Made by a program: the position numbers and the translations under genes. 64,000 bases of DNA, taken from Clostridia bacterium. GTDB taxonomy: Bacteria; Bacillota; Clostridia; Oscillospirales; CAG-272. Location of the stretch: assembly GCA_017468385.1 (NCBI GenBank), contig JAFUIQ010000001.1:71335-135334 (forward strand), written 5' to 3'. Shown here piece by piece: positions 1 to 8,961 of the stretch. Below the pieces are notes generated by a model. The model had not been told where the DNA came from. It saw only the letters and a program-made list of their open reading frames with translations, and searched no databases. The first letter of the stretch is position 1. The number at the start of each line of letters is the position of its first letter.

Positions 1-57
1 CACAAGCTGTACAAACTCCAGCTGGAAGCCATGAAGAACATCGGTATTGAAGAATAA
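1..57 (+). CDS. 3' end of an unidentified gene
   Basis: The first 18 codons of the window are open and end at TAA (55-57), with a charged tail ending MKNIGIEE. The next gene starts 15 bases later behind an AGGAGG site, so this is probably the upstream member of the same operon as the DUF1854 and ABC transporter genes. A companion ABC protein would fit that context. Too little is visible to name it, and the 5' part lies outside the window. Confidence 0.6.
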   Translation, partial: HKLYKLQLEAMKNIGIEE

Positions 58-72
58 GCACAGGAGGATACT

Positions 73-615
73 ATGTCCGATACAAAAACTTCTCTGGACA
101 GCGTTGTCTCCATTGTATACATAACCCCGGAAAACGCTGTGTTTGAGGAAAAGAATCACTTTCTGACCTTGCAATTGACAACCACAAAAGAGGACGGTAC
201 CAGCGAAACGGCGAACTACGACCGCGTATTTCTGCACCGCTCTTTCCCGTACGACCATCCGGAAGCCTATATTTCGGTACAGGATGGTGACAAAAACGAA
301 ATCGGCATGATCGCGGAGATCGGGCAGTTCCCCGACAGCACCGCCTCCCTTCTGCGGGGGGAGCTGGCTCGGAAATACTACTCTCCCGTCATCACCGCCA
401 TCCACTCGGTGAAGGATCGGTACGGCTACGCCTATCTGCATGTCGCCACCGATTCCGGCGAGATGGACATCACCCTGCGGGACGCGTCCCGCAGCATGGC
501 ACGGGTGGATGAGCGGCGCGTAATCATCACCGATATCGACGGAAACCGCTACGATATTCCGGATATTACGAAACTGGATCGGAAGAGTTTCCGCAGAATT
601 GAACTATATCTATAA
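73..615 (+). CDS. DUF1854 family protein
   Basis: This 180-residue protein begins at ATG 73, 6 bases after AGGAGG. It has no signal peptide or membrane segment and looks like a soluble beta-rich protein. Its C-terminal half contains the pattern DRYGYAYLHVATDSGEMDITLRD, then RVIITDIDGNRYDIPDI, which I recognise as DUF1854. Proteins of this family are commonly encoded next to ABC exporter genes and here the partner follows after 14 bases. A role as an accessory subunit of that transporter is inferred only from the neighbourhood. The domain name is recalled, not searched. Confidence 0.7.
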   Translation: MSDTKTSLDSVVSIVYITPENAVFEEKNHFLTLQLTTTKEDGTSETANYDRVFLHRSFPYDHPEAYISVQDGDKNEIGMIAEIGQFPDSTASLLRGELARKYYSPVITAIHSVKDRYGYAYLHVATDSGEMDITLRDASRSMARVDERRVIITDIDGNRYDIPDITKLDRKSFRRIELYL

Positions 616-629
616 TTAAGGACGGATTT

Positions 630-2861
630 ATGGAAAGCAGACAATCATTGACTGCGCGTCTGGCTTCGTGGGATAAATCCATAAGTGAAGCCGACGTGCT
701 GCTTCCGATCCCCTTTCATCTGTCCGAGGAAATCACCACAGAAACATCCCCCCCGGTGGACGGCATTGCCGCTCTGCTGAAAGATCGGTTTGTGATCTAT
801 AAGGCGGGGAGTTGTACGGAATCGATTCCCCTTGCGGAGATAGAATCTTTCGCGTTCCGTCAGGGAATCGGCTGTGTTTTCGCGGAATGTACGATGAAAA
901 ACGGGGAGCATCGCTTACTTTGCCGTGCCGATATGCATTATAAAGACCTGTACGCCGCCGCGCTGAAGGAAATGAGCCGCTATGCGGCGGGAGAGGACAT
1001 CCGCTATGCATACGAAGCGGATGTGAATCGCTTTTGTCCGAAATGCGGGCGGCCTTACCGGCCGGGATCGTCCATATGCGATCACTGCGCCGCCAAGAAG
1101 GATTATCTGAAGCGGTTGTGGCGCTTGGCAAAGCCCTATCATAAGCACATCTACGCATCGGTACTGCTGTATTTCGTTTTGGCGGGTGTCAATCTGCTCC
1201 CACCGGTCATCAACCGGATTCTGGTGGATGACTACATCCAGGCGGTCGACAAGCCGATTCTGTGGCAGTTCACACTGGTAATTCTCAGCCTGTTTGGCGT
1301 GAATCTGATTTCCCGGCTTCTGTCTATGCTGCGCTCCTTCACGCTGATTGACGCGGGTAACGGAATAGCCATCCGCCTGCGGGAGCTGGTCTTTGAAAAG
1401 ATCCAGCTGCTGTCCGTATCCAAGGTTGCCAAGCGGACCTCGGGAGAGCTGATGAACCGTGTGTCCAACGACACATCCACGGTCCAGCATTTTCTGACTC
1501 ACGATCTGGGCAACATGATCGAGCAGATCGTCACACTGCTGGCGGTAGGCGTCATTCTGTTCGTATACGATTGGAAGCTGGCGCTCCTGATCCTCTTGCC
1601 TGTGCCGATCGTGATGTACATGCATCGACTGTTCTGGGGCAACACCCATCGCCGCTATCATCGGCAGTGGTCCCTGGAATCCAAAGCAAACACGATCCTG
1701 CACGACATTTTCTCCGGCATCCGTGTGGTGAAGGCTTTTGGTACGGAAAAGCGGGAGGAAGCCCGTTTTGATCACGCGGTAGCGAGAGTACGGGACACAT
1801 CCATCTCCAATGAGCGATTCTGGGCCATGCTCTTCCCCTGGCTGGGATTCCTTATGGGCATCGGTGAGTTTTTCCTGTTGTACTACGTAGGCGATCGAAT
1901 CCTGGACGGCACCATGACGCTGGGCGAAATGTCCCAGTTTTCCGCCTATGTGAGCATCATTTACGGTCCGCTGCGCTGGATGGCCAACATCCCCCGCACG
2001 CTGGCCCGGACCATGACATCCATTGTGAAGATCTACGATGTGGTGGACGAGGAAGAGGACGTTTCCGACAAAAAGGATGCGACCGATCTGGACATCCGCG
2101 GCAATATCACGTTTGAGAATGTGTCCTTCGGATACGACAACACCACCAACGTACTGAAAAACATCGATCTGACCGTCCGCCCCGGCGAGATGCTGGGCAT
2201 TGTGGGCAAATCCGGCGTGGGCAAATCCACCCTGATCAATCTGGTCATGCGGCTGTACGATGTGGATGAAGGTACGATCCGCATCGACGGTGTGGATATC
2301 CGGGACATATCCCAGACTTCCCTGCGCTCCCAGATTGGTGTGGTACTGCAGGAGACGTTTCTGTTCGCCGGCACGGTATATGACAACATCGCCTATGCCA
2401 AGCCTTCCGCTACCCGCGAGGAGGTAATCATGGCGGCCAAGGTGGCCGGTGCCCATCCGTTCATCATGAAAATGCCGGATGCGTACAACACGAAGGTGGG
2501 CGAGAAAGGCTACACCCTTTCCGGCGGTGAGCGACAGCGGATCGCCATTGCCCGGGCACTGCTGCACAATCCCCGCATTCTGATTCTGGATGAGGCCACC
2601 GCCTCGCTGGATACGGAAACGGAGAAACAGATCCAGGATGCTCTGCAGAAGCTGATCGCGGATCGCACCACGTTGGCCATCGCACACCGTCTGTCCACCT
2701 TGCGGAATGCCACCCGCATTCTGGTGCTGGACAAGGGACAGGTAGCAGAGATCGGATCCCATGAGGAACTGATGAAAAAGCAAGGCATCTACTACGGTCT
2801 GGTTATGGCCCAGCGGCAGATGTCCAAAATGTCCCCAAAGAATACGGAAGAGGCAGAATAA
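630..2861 (+). CDS. ABC transporter, permease-ATPase fusion with N-terminal zinc ribbon
   Basis: This 743-residue half-transporter carries both membrane and ATPase domains. Residues 1-130 form an extra N-terminal domain without membrane segments. A zinc ribbon follows with cysteine pairs CPKC (136-139) and CDHC (150-153). An exporter-type membrane domain spans about 170-455. The ATPase domain has Walker A GKSGVGKST near 526-534, signature LSGGE near 630, Walker B ILILDEATASLD and the H-loop histidine in IAHRLST. All catalytic motifs look intact, so it should be an active exporter half, probably a homodimer or paired with the protein truncated at position 1. The substrate is unknown. A strong hairpin terminator follows. 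Confidence 0.9.
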   Translation: MESRQSLTARLASWDKSISEADVLLPIPFHLSEEITTETSPPVDGIAALLKDRFVIYKAGSCTESIPLAEIESFAFRQGIGCVFAECTMKNGEHRLLCRADMHYKDLYAAALKEMSRYAAGEDIRYAYEADVNRFCPKCGRPYRPGSSICDHCAAKKDYLKRLWRLAKPYHKHIYASVLLYFVLAGVNLLPPVINRILVDDYIQAVDKPILWQFTLVILSLFGVNLISRLLSMLRSFTLIDAGNGIAIRLRELVFEKIQLLSVSKVAKRTSGELMNRVSNDTSTVQHFLTHDLGNMIEQIVTLLAVGVILFVYDWKLALLILLPVPIVMYMHRLFWGNTHRRYHRQWSLESKANTILHDIFSGIRVVKAFGTEKREEARFDHAVARVRDTSISNERFWAMLFPWLGFLMGIGEFFLLYYVGDRILDGTMTLGEMSQFSAYVSIIYGPLRWMANIPRTLARTMTSIVKIYDVVDEEEDVSDKKDATDLDIRGNITFENVSFGYDNTTNVLKNIDLTVRPGEMLGIVGKSGVGKSTLINLVMRLYDVDEGTIRIDGVDIRDISQTSLRSQIGVVLQETFLFAGTVYDNIAYAKPSATREEVIMAAKVAGAHPFIMKMPDAYNTKVGEKGYTLSGGERQRIAIARALLHNPRILILDEATASLDTETEKQIQDALQKLIADRTTLAIAHRLSTLRNATRILVLDKGQVAEIGSHEELMKKQGIYYGLVMAQRQMSKMSPKNTEEAE

Positions 2862-2878
2862 ATTACATCCGCTATAAC

Positions 2879-2922
2879 AACACCGCCGAGAGCGACCAAA
2901 CGGTTACTCTCGGCGGTGTTTT
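2879..2922. terminator. bidirectional intrinsic terminator
   Basis: A perfect 14-bp inverted repeat (2879-2892 with 2907-2920) lies between the convergent ABC transporter gene and the sigma factor gene. It is followed by T residues on the plus strand and preceded by A residues, so it can end transcription from both sides. Confidence 0.85.
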
Positions 2923-2924
2923 GA

Positions 2925-4673
2925 TTAGTTTTGAATGATAATTGTGGTAAGCGATTTTCTTTGATCTTCAGCAGGCGGCTTCAGCTTGCCGTTGGCAAGC
3001 AGAGCTTTGATACAGTGAAGAATAAACCACCCATCGCTATAAAAAATATATTGGAGTCCGTATTTTTTCATGGTCTGCAGCTGCTTCGGGGTTTCTTTCA
3101 GAACTGCATCGGCATATTCTTTTTTCAGATTTTCAAATTCTGTTCGATGCGTTTCTTTTATGCGGTCGCCGATCTCTATAAGCTGTCTGTTTATTTCCGC
3201 GTCAGAAAGACAGAGACAGCTGAATTTTATTTTATAGTCACAAAAATCTTCATTGGAAATAGTGGAAATAAACCTATCGCCAAATCCCGCGATAACGTCA
3301 CTCAGTGACCCTCGTTCCCGTGTAAGCACAGAAATATATCCGCGTTCAACAAGATAAGCATACCCTTCTGCAGACAATTCATCATCGTTCAAATATATAT
3401 CCAACAACGACAAATCATGGTGAATGGTTTTTTGATAATTCTCATCCACACGCTTCTTCGACCATTCGGAATCCATTGTCCACACCTTGAATTTGTTACC
3501 GATCCCGTTCCAACAGGGTCCGCAAAAACGTCTCATACTATCAAAGTACAATGGAGGTACAGCATCGTGCGGAATAATGGAAGCATAGCAAATGTTATTT
3601 CCGCCATCCGGGCGCGCAGTGGCGGCTGCTTCAAATGATATGCGGTCCACCATCATACGACTTCCGCTCATTGCCGCAATGTACGGAATGAGTGCCCATA
3701 ACATAAAATTCTTATCTTTGGGCGGATCATACGTAAAGGTAAACGGTTCTGTCGAGCCGCCCCATATTCTTTTATCATCCAAAATTCCCGAATTCATCAG
3801 TTCATCAAACAATTCATTGGCAAATATATCTGCTGCCTTCAAATACATTTGATCGTGTAAACGGTTGAGTTCGGTTGTGCTTTCCTCCAGCAGTATGTTG
3901 CAAAGATATTTATCACCGATTTTTGTCAATAGCCCATATTCTTCGAGGCGTTCTGCTTCACTTTCCACATATACGGGAGATACCCCCAGCTCGTCTGCGA
4001 TCGTGTTTACTGTTTTTGCTTCTTTTAAGACCGAATATTCAATATTCTGCGCGATAAGTGAGCGAAAGAAATTGGCGGGAGATCCCTTCTCTCCGGCAGA
4101 TCCACTGAATCCGCACAAATCAAACTTTATCGGATTAAATTTCAGTTCACTTGTTTCTCTCATGGTATCCATACCTCTTTTCAATTCTTTTTTCGCTTCA
4201 AACAAGTGCCACTTAACCGTGCCGAGTGGGATGTTCAAATCCTTTGCTATATCGGACTGCTTTCGGTTTTCAAAATAATATGCAATCACGATCTTTCTCT
4301 GGAGTTTGGAAAGATAGGCGATTTCATTTTGCAATCGACGGATGGAGTGGGTTTTATCATCGTCGTCCATCATCGAATCCGGATCGGCAATCATTTCCGC
4401 CATCTCATCTATCGGTATACCAATGATGCTTTTGGCCGTGTCCCGGTAGTAATTGCTGAGGGCATTGTGAGCAATCGTCCAGATAAATTTTCCGGTATCC
4501 CCAATATCGTCCTTGATAAGAAGTGCTCGGAACGCTTTCAAAATGATATCCTGGGAAAGATCCTGCGCGTCCTGCGCGTTTTTGCACCGCTTCAGCGCAA
4601 AGCCAAATATGGGCTTCAGATATTCCGTTATGATTTTTTCAGCATCCTGCCTGTTCACTTGTTTGTACCTCAC
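2925..4673 (-). CDS. ECF-type sigma-70 factor with long C-terminal extension
   Basis: The N-terminal 180 residues are an ECF-like sigma factor. Region 2 contains AQDLSQDIILKAFRALL and an IWTIAHNALSNYYRD segment; region 4 contains the helix-turn-helix QSDIAKDLNIPLGTVKWHL. A further ~400 residues follow. They include a winged-helix-like stretch (VNTIADELGVSPVYVESEAERLEEYGLL, about 220-250) and a large domain I cannot name. No anti-sigma gene is adjacent, so the extension may be the sensory or inhibitory part (inference). The reading frame opens at GTG 4673. A second GTG at 4658 sits better behind GAGGT and may be the true start. The gene is AT-richer than its neighbours. Confidence 0.8.
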   Translation of the reverse strand: MRYKQVNRQDAEKIITEYLKPIFGFALKRCKNAQDAQDLSQDIILKAFRALLIKDDIGDTGKFIWTIAHNALSNYYRDTAKSIIGIPIDEMAEMIADPDSMMDDDDKTHSIRRLQNEIAYLSKLQRKIVIAYYFENRKQSDIAKDLNIPLGTVKWHLFEAKKELKRGMDTMRETSELKFNPIKFDLCGFSGSAGEKGSPANFFRSLIAQNIEYSVLKEAKTVNTIADELGVSPVYVESEAERLEEYGLLTKIGDKYLCNILLEESTTELNRLHDQMYLKAADIFANELFDELMNSGILDDKRIWGGSTEPFTFTYDPPKDKNFMLWALIPYIAAMSGSRMMVDRISFEAAATARPDGGNNICYASIIPHDAVPPLYFDSMRRFCGPCWNGIGNKFKVWTMDSEWSKKRVDENYQKTIHHDLSLLDIYLNDDELSAEGYAYLVERGYISVLTRERGSLSDVIAGFGDRFISTISNEDFCDYKIKFSCLCLSDAEINRQLIEIGDRIKETHRTEFENLKKEYADAVLKETPKQLQTMKKYGLQYIFYSDGWFILHCIKALLANGKLKPPAEDQRKSLTTIIIQN

Positions 4674-4778
4674 TGAAAGCTTTCACCCATATAGACACAG
4701 AATTATAAAAAGGTTGGTAGTATTTTTTATTATAACACAATGAATTGAATCGGTCTATGAATACTGTCTTCATTATAG

Positions 4779-4806
4779 AAAAAACCTCCCTTGCGGGAGG
4801 TTTTTT
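4779..4806. terminator. bidirectional intrinsic terminator
   Basis: AAAAAACCTCCC, loop TTGC, GGGAGGTTTTTT forms a perfect 12-bp stem with A and T tracts. It lies just after the SLH protein gene on the minus strand and should separate it from the downstream sigma factor gene. Confidence 0.9.
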
Positions 4807-4815
4807 GTTAGTCAA

Positions 4816-7329
4816 TTACTTGATCAGGATCAAGGTTACGCTGCTGCCATCCACTACATAGTCAACGGTCTTCTCGAAGGCTGCCTCGATGGGCTGATCC
4901 TTGGCGTTGAGGTTAGCATCGATGGTCACGATCTTCGCATTGGGTGCGATGGTGAATGTCTCCTCACCGATGGTCACGGTGGATGCCGTGTAGCCATTGA
5001 CCACGCCGCTGTTCACACTGGCGGCCACGTCTACGATCTTTCCGTCGGAGCCGATCACATAGGTCTCACCAACCGTCAGGCCAACCACGGAGGTCAGTCT
5101 GGTCTCTACTGCGCCGGTGGTGTAGTTGAATACCAGATACTCAACGAAGGTAGCGTTATCCTCGTACACGATACCGCTTACTGCCAGCAGACGAACGGTC
5201 TGTGCGGTGGAATCGTAGCTGCCCAGGCTGCCGTCGCTGATGAACAGGTAGCGGAGGGTCTCTACGGAACCAACCTCGTTATCGAACACGGCCACCACAT
5301 GGGCACCGTCGTTTACGGTCAGAGCGGAGTTGTACACGCCGCGCTTCACGATTGCCTCGCCGTTCTTCATGACCACGATGGTGGTGTTGCTGTCGGTGAC
5401 AAACTTCATGTTGTCAGCGGCATCTGCGGTAGCCGCAATGGATGCGGAGCCGGCGGACAGGGTGAAGAAGGTGTGGCCATCCTTGGCGATGGTAGTGCCG
5501 TTGGCAGAGTCAATGATGACTGCCATCTCATGCAGGCCCAGACCGTTCTGTACGAACTTACCGTGGCCGCTTACGATCACGCCCTCGGACATCTCGGGAG
5601 CGATCAGGGTGTAGATATCATTCATTACGGTGTAGCGGTACACCTTGCCTGCCTGCACATCGGAGGTGTTTACGTAGATGTTCTTATTTATACCATCCAC
5701 GTTGGCGGTCACCACATAGCGGAACTGACCGTCGGTGAACACGGGAAGTGCATTGCTCATGGCTACCAGGTAGGTGGACTCTACGTTGATGACTCTCTCG
5801 CTGATGACGCTGAGGATGGCACCGTTGTACACGGCAACCTGGGCTCTTGCGCCAATGGTCAGAAGAGATCCGATAGAGGATGCGGTAATGCCTGCTTTTT
5901 CGTTACCCAGAGTGTAGCTTTCGCCGCCGATCTTGGCACTGGTGGCCGTGATGCGGGTTACGAAGCCGGACACGATATCCAACACATCGTGGATAATCAG
6001 TTCTTTGGTCTGGGAATTGAAGTAGTACAGAACGAACTCGCCATTCTCGGCGTCTGCCTTGTTGGTGTAGCCGCCGGTCAGGGCATCTGCCTTCAGATTG
6101 CCTGCCAGGTTGATTTTGCCGTCATCGGCTACGAGGAACTGGCCTACCTGGAAGTTGCGCAGGATTGCCACACGGGCGGTATCGGAATCGCCGTAGAATA
6201 CCAGATCGATCTGGTACAGGCCCAGACGGTTATTCAGTGCGTCCAGGGTAGTCAGCTGGGTGAGGGTCTTGTCGTTCTCGTATGCGAACACCATCAGCTC
6301 GTTGCTGTTGGTAGCGAGAGAATCGGAGTACTGCTCTACCACTTTATAATTGGTACCGCCGATGGTCACAATACCGGTGGTGGTATTTACGGTAGCAGAG
6401 GTGTAGGACTCAATCTCGCTGACTTCCACTGCGCTCAGCACGTTGATGAGCTTGGTGGAATTGTTCACGGAATACATCACCTTGAAGGTCTTACCGATGT
6501 AATCGTTGGGGCGGCCGGGCAGATCCAGCTCGCTGAACTTCACGGTCATGGCCTTGGTGTTGCCGTTATCGTCCTTATAGGACAGGGTTACGTAATCGTT
6601 CTTGATAACGGTTACGCCGTTCAGGGAGTAATCGTTGGTGGCAATCAGGGTTGCCTCATCCATCTCATACCCGAACACGGCTTCAATGAGGGTGGTGGAC
6701 TCAAACACCGTTATACCGTTGGACAGAGACTTGGGGATCAGGTACTCAGCGGTCAGCGCATTGTACAGAATGATCGCGGTCTCGCCGCGGGTCAGGGTTT
6801 CGGTGTAGGAGAGATTCTCCAGGCCACGATCCAGCCCCAGTTTGATGGCTGCATCGATGTAGGTCCAGGGATATCCCTTGTTCATGGACTCGCTGGACTG
6901 GCCAAGGGCACGGACCAGCATGGTCATAGCATCCTGCAGAGTGATTCCCTCTGTCGGCTCAAATGTGGTATTGGATGTACCCAGTATGTAGCCGGATGCA
7001 TTGGCCCAGGAGATGGCTCCGCTGTACATGTCATCGTACAAATCCGTAAAGGGAGATGTGTTTACGCGGCCGCCGTCCGCCTTATTCAGCATCAGACGGA
7101 ACAGAAGCAGTGCCATCTGCTCGCGGGTAACATTCTCGTCAGGCGAGAATTCGTTCTCCGACGTACCGACGATGACGCCGATGTCGGACAAGATATCGAT
7201 TTCATCCTTTGCAGGATTGGACGCCTCAACATCCTGATACTCTCTTGCGAACACTGCGGGAACACAGGAGAAGATCAATGCGGATGTAAGCACTCCGGAA
7301 AGAAGTCTTTTGAAACTTCCGTTTTTCAT
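4816..7329 (-). CDS. SLH-domain surface protein
   Basis: This 837-residue secreted protein has a signal peptide (MKNGSFKRLLSGVLTSALIF, then likely cleavage after AVFA, residue 28). Three S-layer-homology-like units follow (about 30-205), with the usual ILSDIGVIVGTSENEFSP, YILGTSNTTFEPTEGITLQDA and IKLGLDRGLE...TRGETA patterns. SLH modules bind pyruvylated secondary wall polymer, so the protein is anchored to the outside of the wall. Residues 205-837 are a long, low-cysteine, Thr/Val/Ala-rich beta-type region without a recognised enzyme motif. ATG 7329 is chosen over upstream in-frame starts because AGGAGG lies just before it and the signal peptide begins there. It is probably a structural surface protein. 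Confidence 0.85.
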   Translation of the reverse strand: MKNGSFKRLLSGVLTSALIFSCVPAVFAREYQDVEASNPAKDEIDILSDIGVIVGTSENEFSPDENVTREQMALLLFRLMLNKADGGRVNTSPFTDLYDDMYSGAISWANASGYILGTSNTTFEPTEGITLQDAMTMLVRALGQSSESMNKGYPWTYIDAAIKLGLDRGLENLSYTETLTRGETAIILYNALTAEYLIPKSLSNGITVFESTTLIEAVFGYEMDEATLIATNDYSLNGVTVIKNDYVTLSYKDDNGNTKAMTVKFSELDLPGRPNDYIGKTFKVMYSVNNSTKLINVLSAVEVSEIESYTSATVNTTTGIVTIGGTNYKVVEQYSDSLATNSNELMVFAYENDKTLTQLTTLDALNNRLGLYQIDLVFYGDSDTARVAILRNFQVGQFLVADDGKINLAGNLKADALTGGYTNKADAENGEFVLYYFNSQTKELIIHDVLDIVSGFVTRITATSAKIGGESYTLGNEKAGITASSIGSLLTIGARAQVAVYNGAILSVISERVINVESTYLVAMSNALPVFTDGQFRYVVTANVDGINKNIYVNTSDVQAGKVYRYTVMNDIYTLIAPEMSEGVIVSGHGKFVQNGLGLHEMAVIIDSANGTTIAKDGHTFFTLSAGSASIAATADAADNMKFVTDSNTTIVVMKNGEAIVKRGVYNSALTVNDGAHVVAVFDNEVGSVETLRYLFISDGSLGSYDSTAQTVRLLAVSGIVYEDNATFVEYLVFNYTTGAVETRLTSVVGLTVGETYVIGSDGKIVDVAASVNSGVVNGYTASTVTIGEETFTIAPNAKIVTIDANLNAKDQPIEAAFEKTVDYVVDGSSVTLILIK

Positions 7330-7385
7330 CTTTCTTTTTCCTCCTAAGATTTGCTTCGAGAGACCATCTCGCCTCTCGCATCGAT

Positions 7386-7415
7386 ATGATAGCACAACTG
7401 CACAGTTCCACGCAA
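7386..7415 (-). promoter_or_regulatory. probable promoter of the SLH protein gene
   Basis: On the minus strand a TTGCGT (7415-7410) and TATCAT (7391-7386) are separated by 18 bp, about 60 bases upstream of the SLH gene start. The match is moderate and the position is right. Confidence 0.5.
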
Positions 7416-7503
7416 TAGTTTTTGTGCAAATGCAACAATTCTGCAATCTAATTTCATGCGTAATTCATCATATTGAACAATTTTGCCATGAGAGGAAAAA
7501 TAT

Positions 7504-7530
7504 GCCCGTGAAATTTAGCATTTCACGGGC
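7504..7530 (-). terminator. intrinsic terminator after the serine hydrolase gene
   Basis: GCCCGTGAAAT (7504-7514) and ATTTCACGGGC (7520-7530) form a perfect 11-bp stem with a 5-base loop. It follows the serine hydrolase stop codon and is followed on the minus strand by ATATTTTT. Confidence 0.85.
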
Positions 7531-7536
7531 AGGATG

Positions 7537-8934
7537 TTATTTGGTGGAATAGAAATTCTTGTGGATGGAATGAATCGAACGGGCGATATCGCGGATGTAC
7601 TTGTTTTCCTCCGTTCCGCCTGCGTCCAAATCCGACATAATAACAAGGATATACGGATGCTCATCGTACACGATGGCCATGTCATGATAGGAATCCTCAT
7701 CCCATCCATACTTATGAGCACACGGAATGGGAGACAGCGCATAAGGAATCATCACGGTATGGCTCGAATCCAGCAGTGCCTGTTTCATAAACGGACCATA
7801 GGTTTCGTTTTCTTCCGTAAAGGTATAGATTGCCTCCATGAACTTGCCGCAATCCTCCGCTGACAGCTGCATATATCCTTTGGCAGTGCCGCGCACGCCC
7901 AGCGTACGGGCCATCGCATAGAATTCGGTATAGCCGAACACCTTACGGATTTCCGCAAACGCCACATTGTCGCTGTACTGCAAGGCATGACGCACCAACT
8001 CCAGATACGTCATCTGTATGCCGTCATCCATTTTTTTGATAACGCCGGAGCCATCCACCGTCATCTTTTCCTTATCGAATGTCCAGATGCGACTCAGATC
8101 ATACTTCTCTTCCCCCTCCAGATACAGAATGTTTCCTTCTTCATCCAGATTGGGATGGGGACCTTCAAACAGAGGATTGCCTTCCGCGTCGTACAGCGGA
8201 TTGCCCTCCGCATCAAAATGCCGTTTGTTGTACTCAAAATCGGCAATGGTCTGCAGCATAGTATATATGTAGGGAGCTTTGACCAGGCTGGCCGCATACA
8301 TGATATGATCCGCCTCATAGGAAAGCGTATATCCCGTACCCAGATCCCGATAGTAGAAGGACACCTGAGACAGAAGGGTTTCCTCATGAACGGTGATCTC
8401 ACCGGTTTCCGGATCTTCTTCCTCCGTGGTGCGGATGCGCATAGGACGGTTGGTATCCGCCACCTTCAGCAGCAAGTCGCTGACCTTTTTGGCCTGATAT
8501 CCGAAATTCAGCGTAGTGATATTTTCGTAATTGTAAATCAGCTCCGTGAGCTCCGCGATTTTCTCACCGGTCTTTTCCGCCTCGGCTTTCATGACGGCGA
8601 TCTCGTCAAGCAAAAGCTGCTGATAAGCGTCGGACGCAGTATCCTCATCCAAAAGGATGGAAACCTTATTCTCCAATACACTAATCTGCTCCTGCTTTTG
8701 CTTCAGATCCGCCTCGGCCGACTCCAGCTGTTCCCGCAAAGCGGCGATGAGCGCGGTGTACTCGGTGATGGTACCCTCCGCCGTGGACAACCGATCGCTG
8801 AGGCTCGCGGCCTGTGCTCTGGCGGCCAATTCCTCCGGGCTTTCATAGCAAAAATAGAGCCAACAGGACACTGCTATGCATAAAACCAGAAAAATCGACA
8901 GAACCGATACAATAATCTTACTCTTTTTATTCAT
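7537..8934 (-). CDS. membrane-anchored serine hydrolase, class A beta-lactamase-like fold
   Basis: This 465-residue protein has one N-terminal membrane helix (KIIVSVLSIFLVLCIAVSCW), a coiled coil of roughly residues 35-150 and a C-terminal penicillin-recognising domain. The motifs are SLVK (SxxK, near 215), SDN in YSDNVAF (near 320) and a KYG in place of KTG (near 406). That combination fits the COG2367-type serine hydrolases related to class A beta-lactamases. A cell-wall carboxypeptidase or sensor role is more likely than antibiotic resistance because the protein is tethered and has a coiled-coil stalk. The start is uncertain: ATG 8934 follows a TTG and lacks a close Shine-Dalgarno site. 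It lies downstream of trxB, 27 bases apart. Confidence 0.8.
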   Translation of the reverse strand: MNKKSKIIVSVLSIFLVLCIAVSCWLYFCYESPEELAARAQAASLSDRLSTAEGTITEYTALIAALREQLESAEADLKQKQEQISVLENKVSILLDEDTASDAYQQLLLDEIAVMKAEAEKTGEKIAELTELIYNYENITTLNFGYQAKKVSDLLLKVADTNRPMRIRTTEEEDPETGEITVHEETLLSQVSFYYRDLGTGYTLSYEADHIMYAASLVKAPYIYTMLQTIADFEYNKRHFDAEGNPLYDAEGNPLFEGPHPNLDEEGNILYLEGEEKYDLSRIWTFDKEKMTVDGSGVIKKMDDGIQMTYLELVRHALQYSDNVAFAEIRKVFGYTEFYAMARTLGVRGTAKGYMQLSAEDCGKFMEAIYTFTEENETYGPFMKQALLDSSHTVMIPYALSPIPCAHKYGWDEDSYHDMAIVYDEHPYILVIMSDLDAGGTEENKYIRDIARSIHSIHKNFYSTK

Positions 8935-8961
8935 CAATCTATTCGCAGTTATTCTCCCATT

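Noticed and set aside
5299..7347. A 682-codon plus-strand frame opposite the SLH protein.
   Set aside because: The minus strand has a signal peptide, SLH motifs and AGGAGG; the plus frame is an antisense artefact.
7460..7495. A short minus-strand ORF (MAKLFNMMNYA) before the SLH gene, considered as a leader peptide.
   Set aside because: It lies upstream of the predicted promoter, lacks a ribosome site and has no terminator after it.
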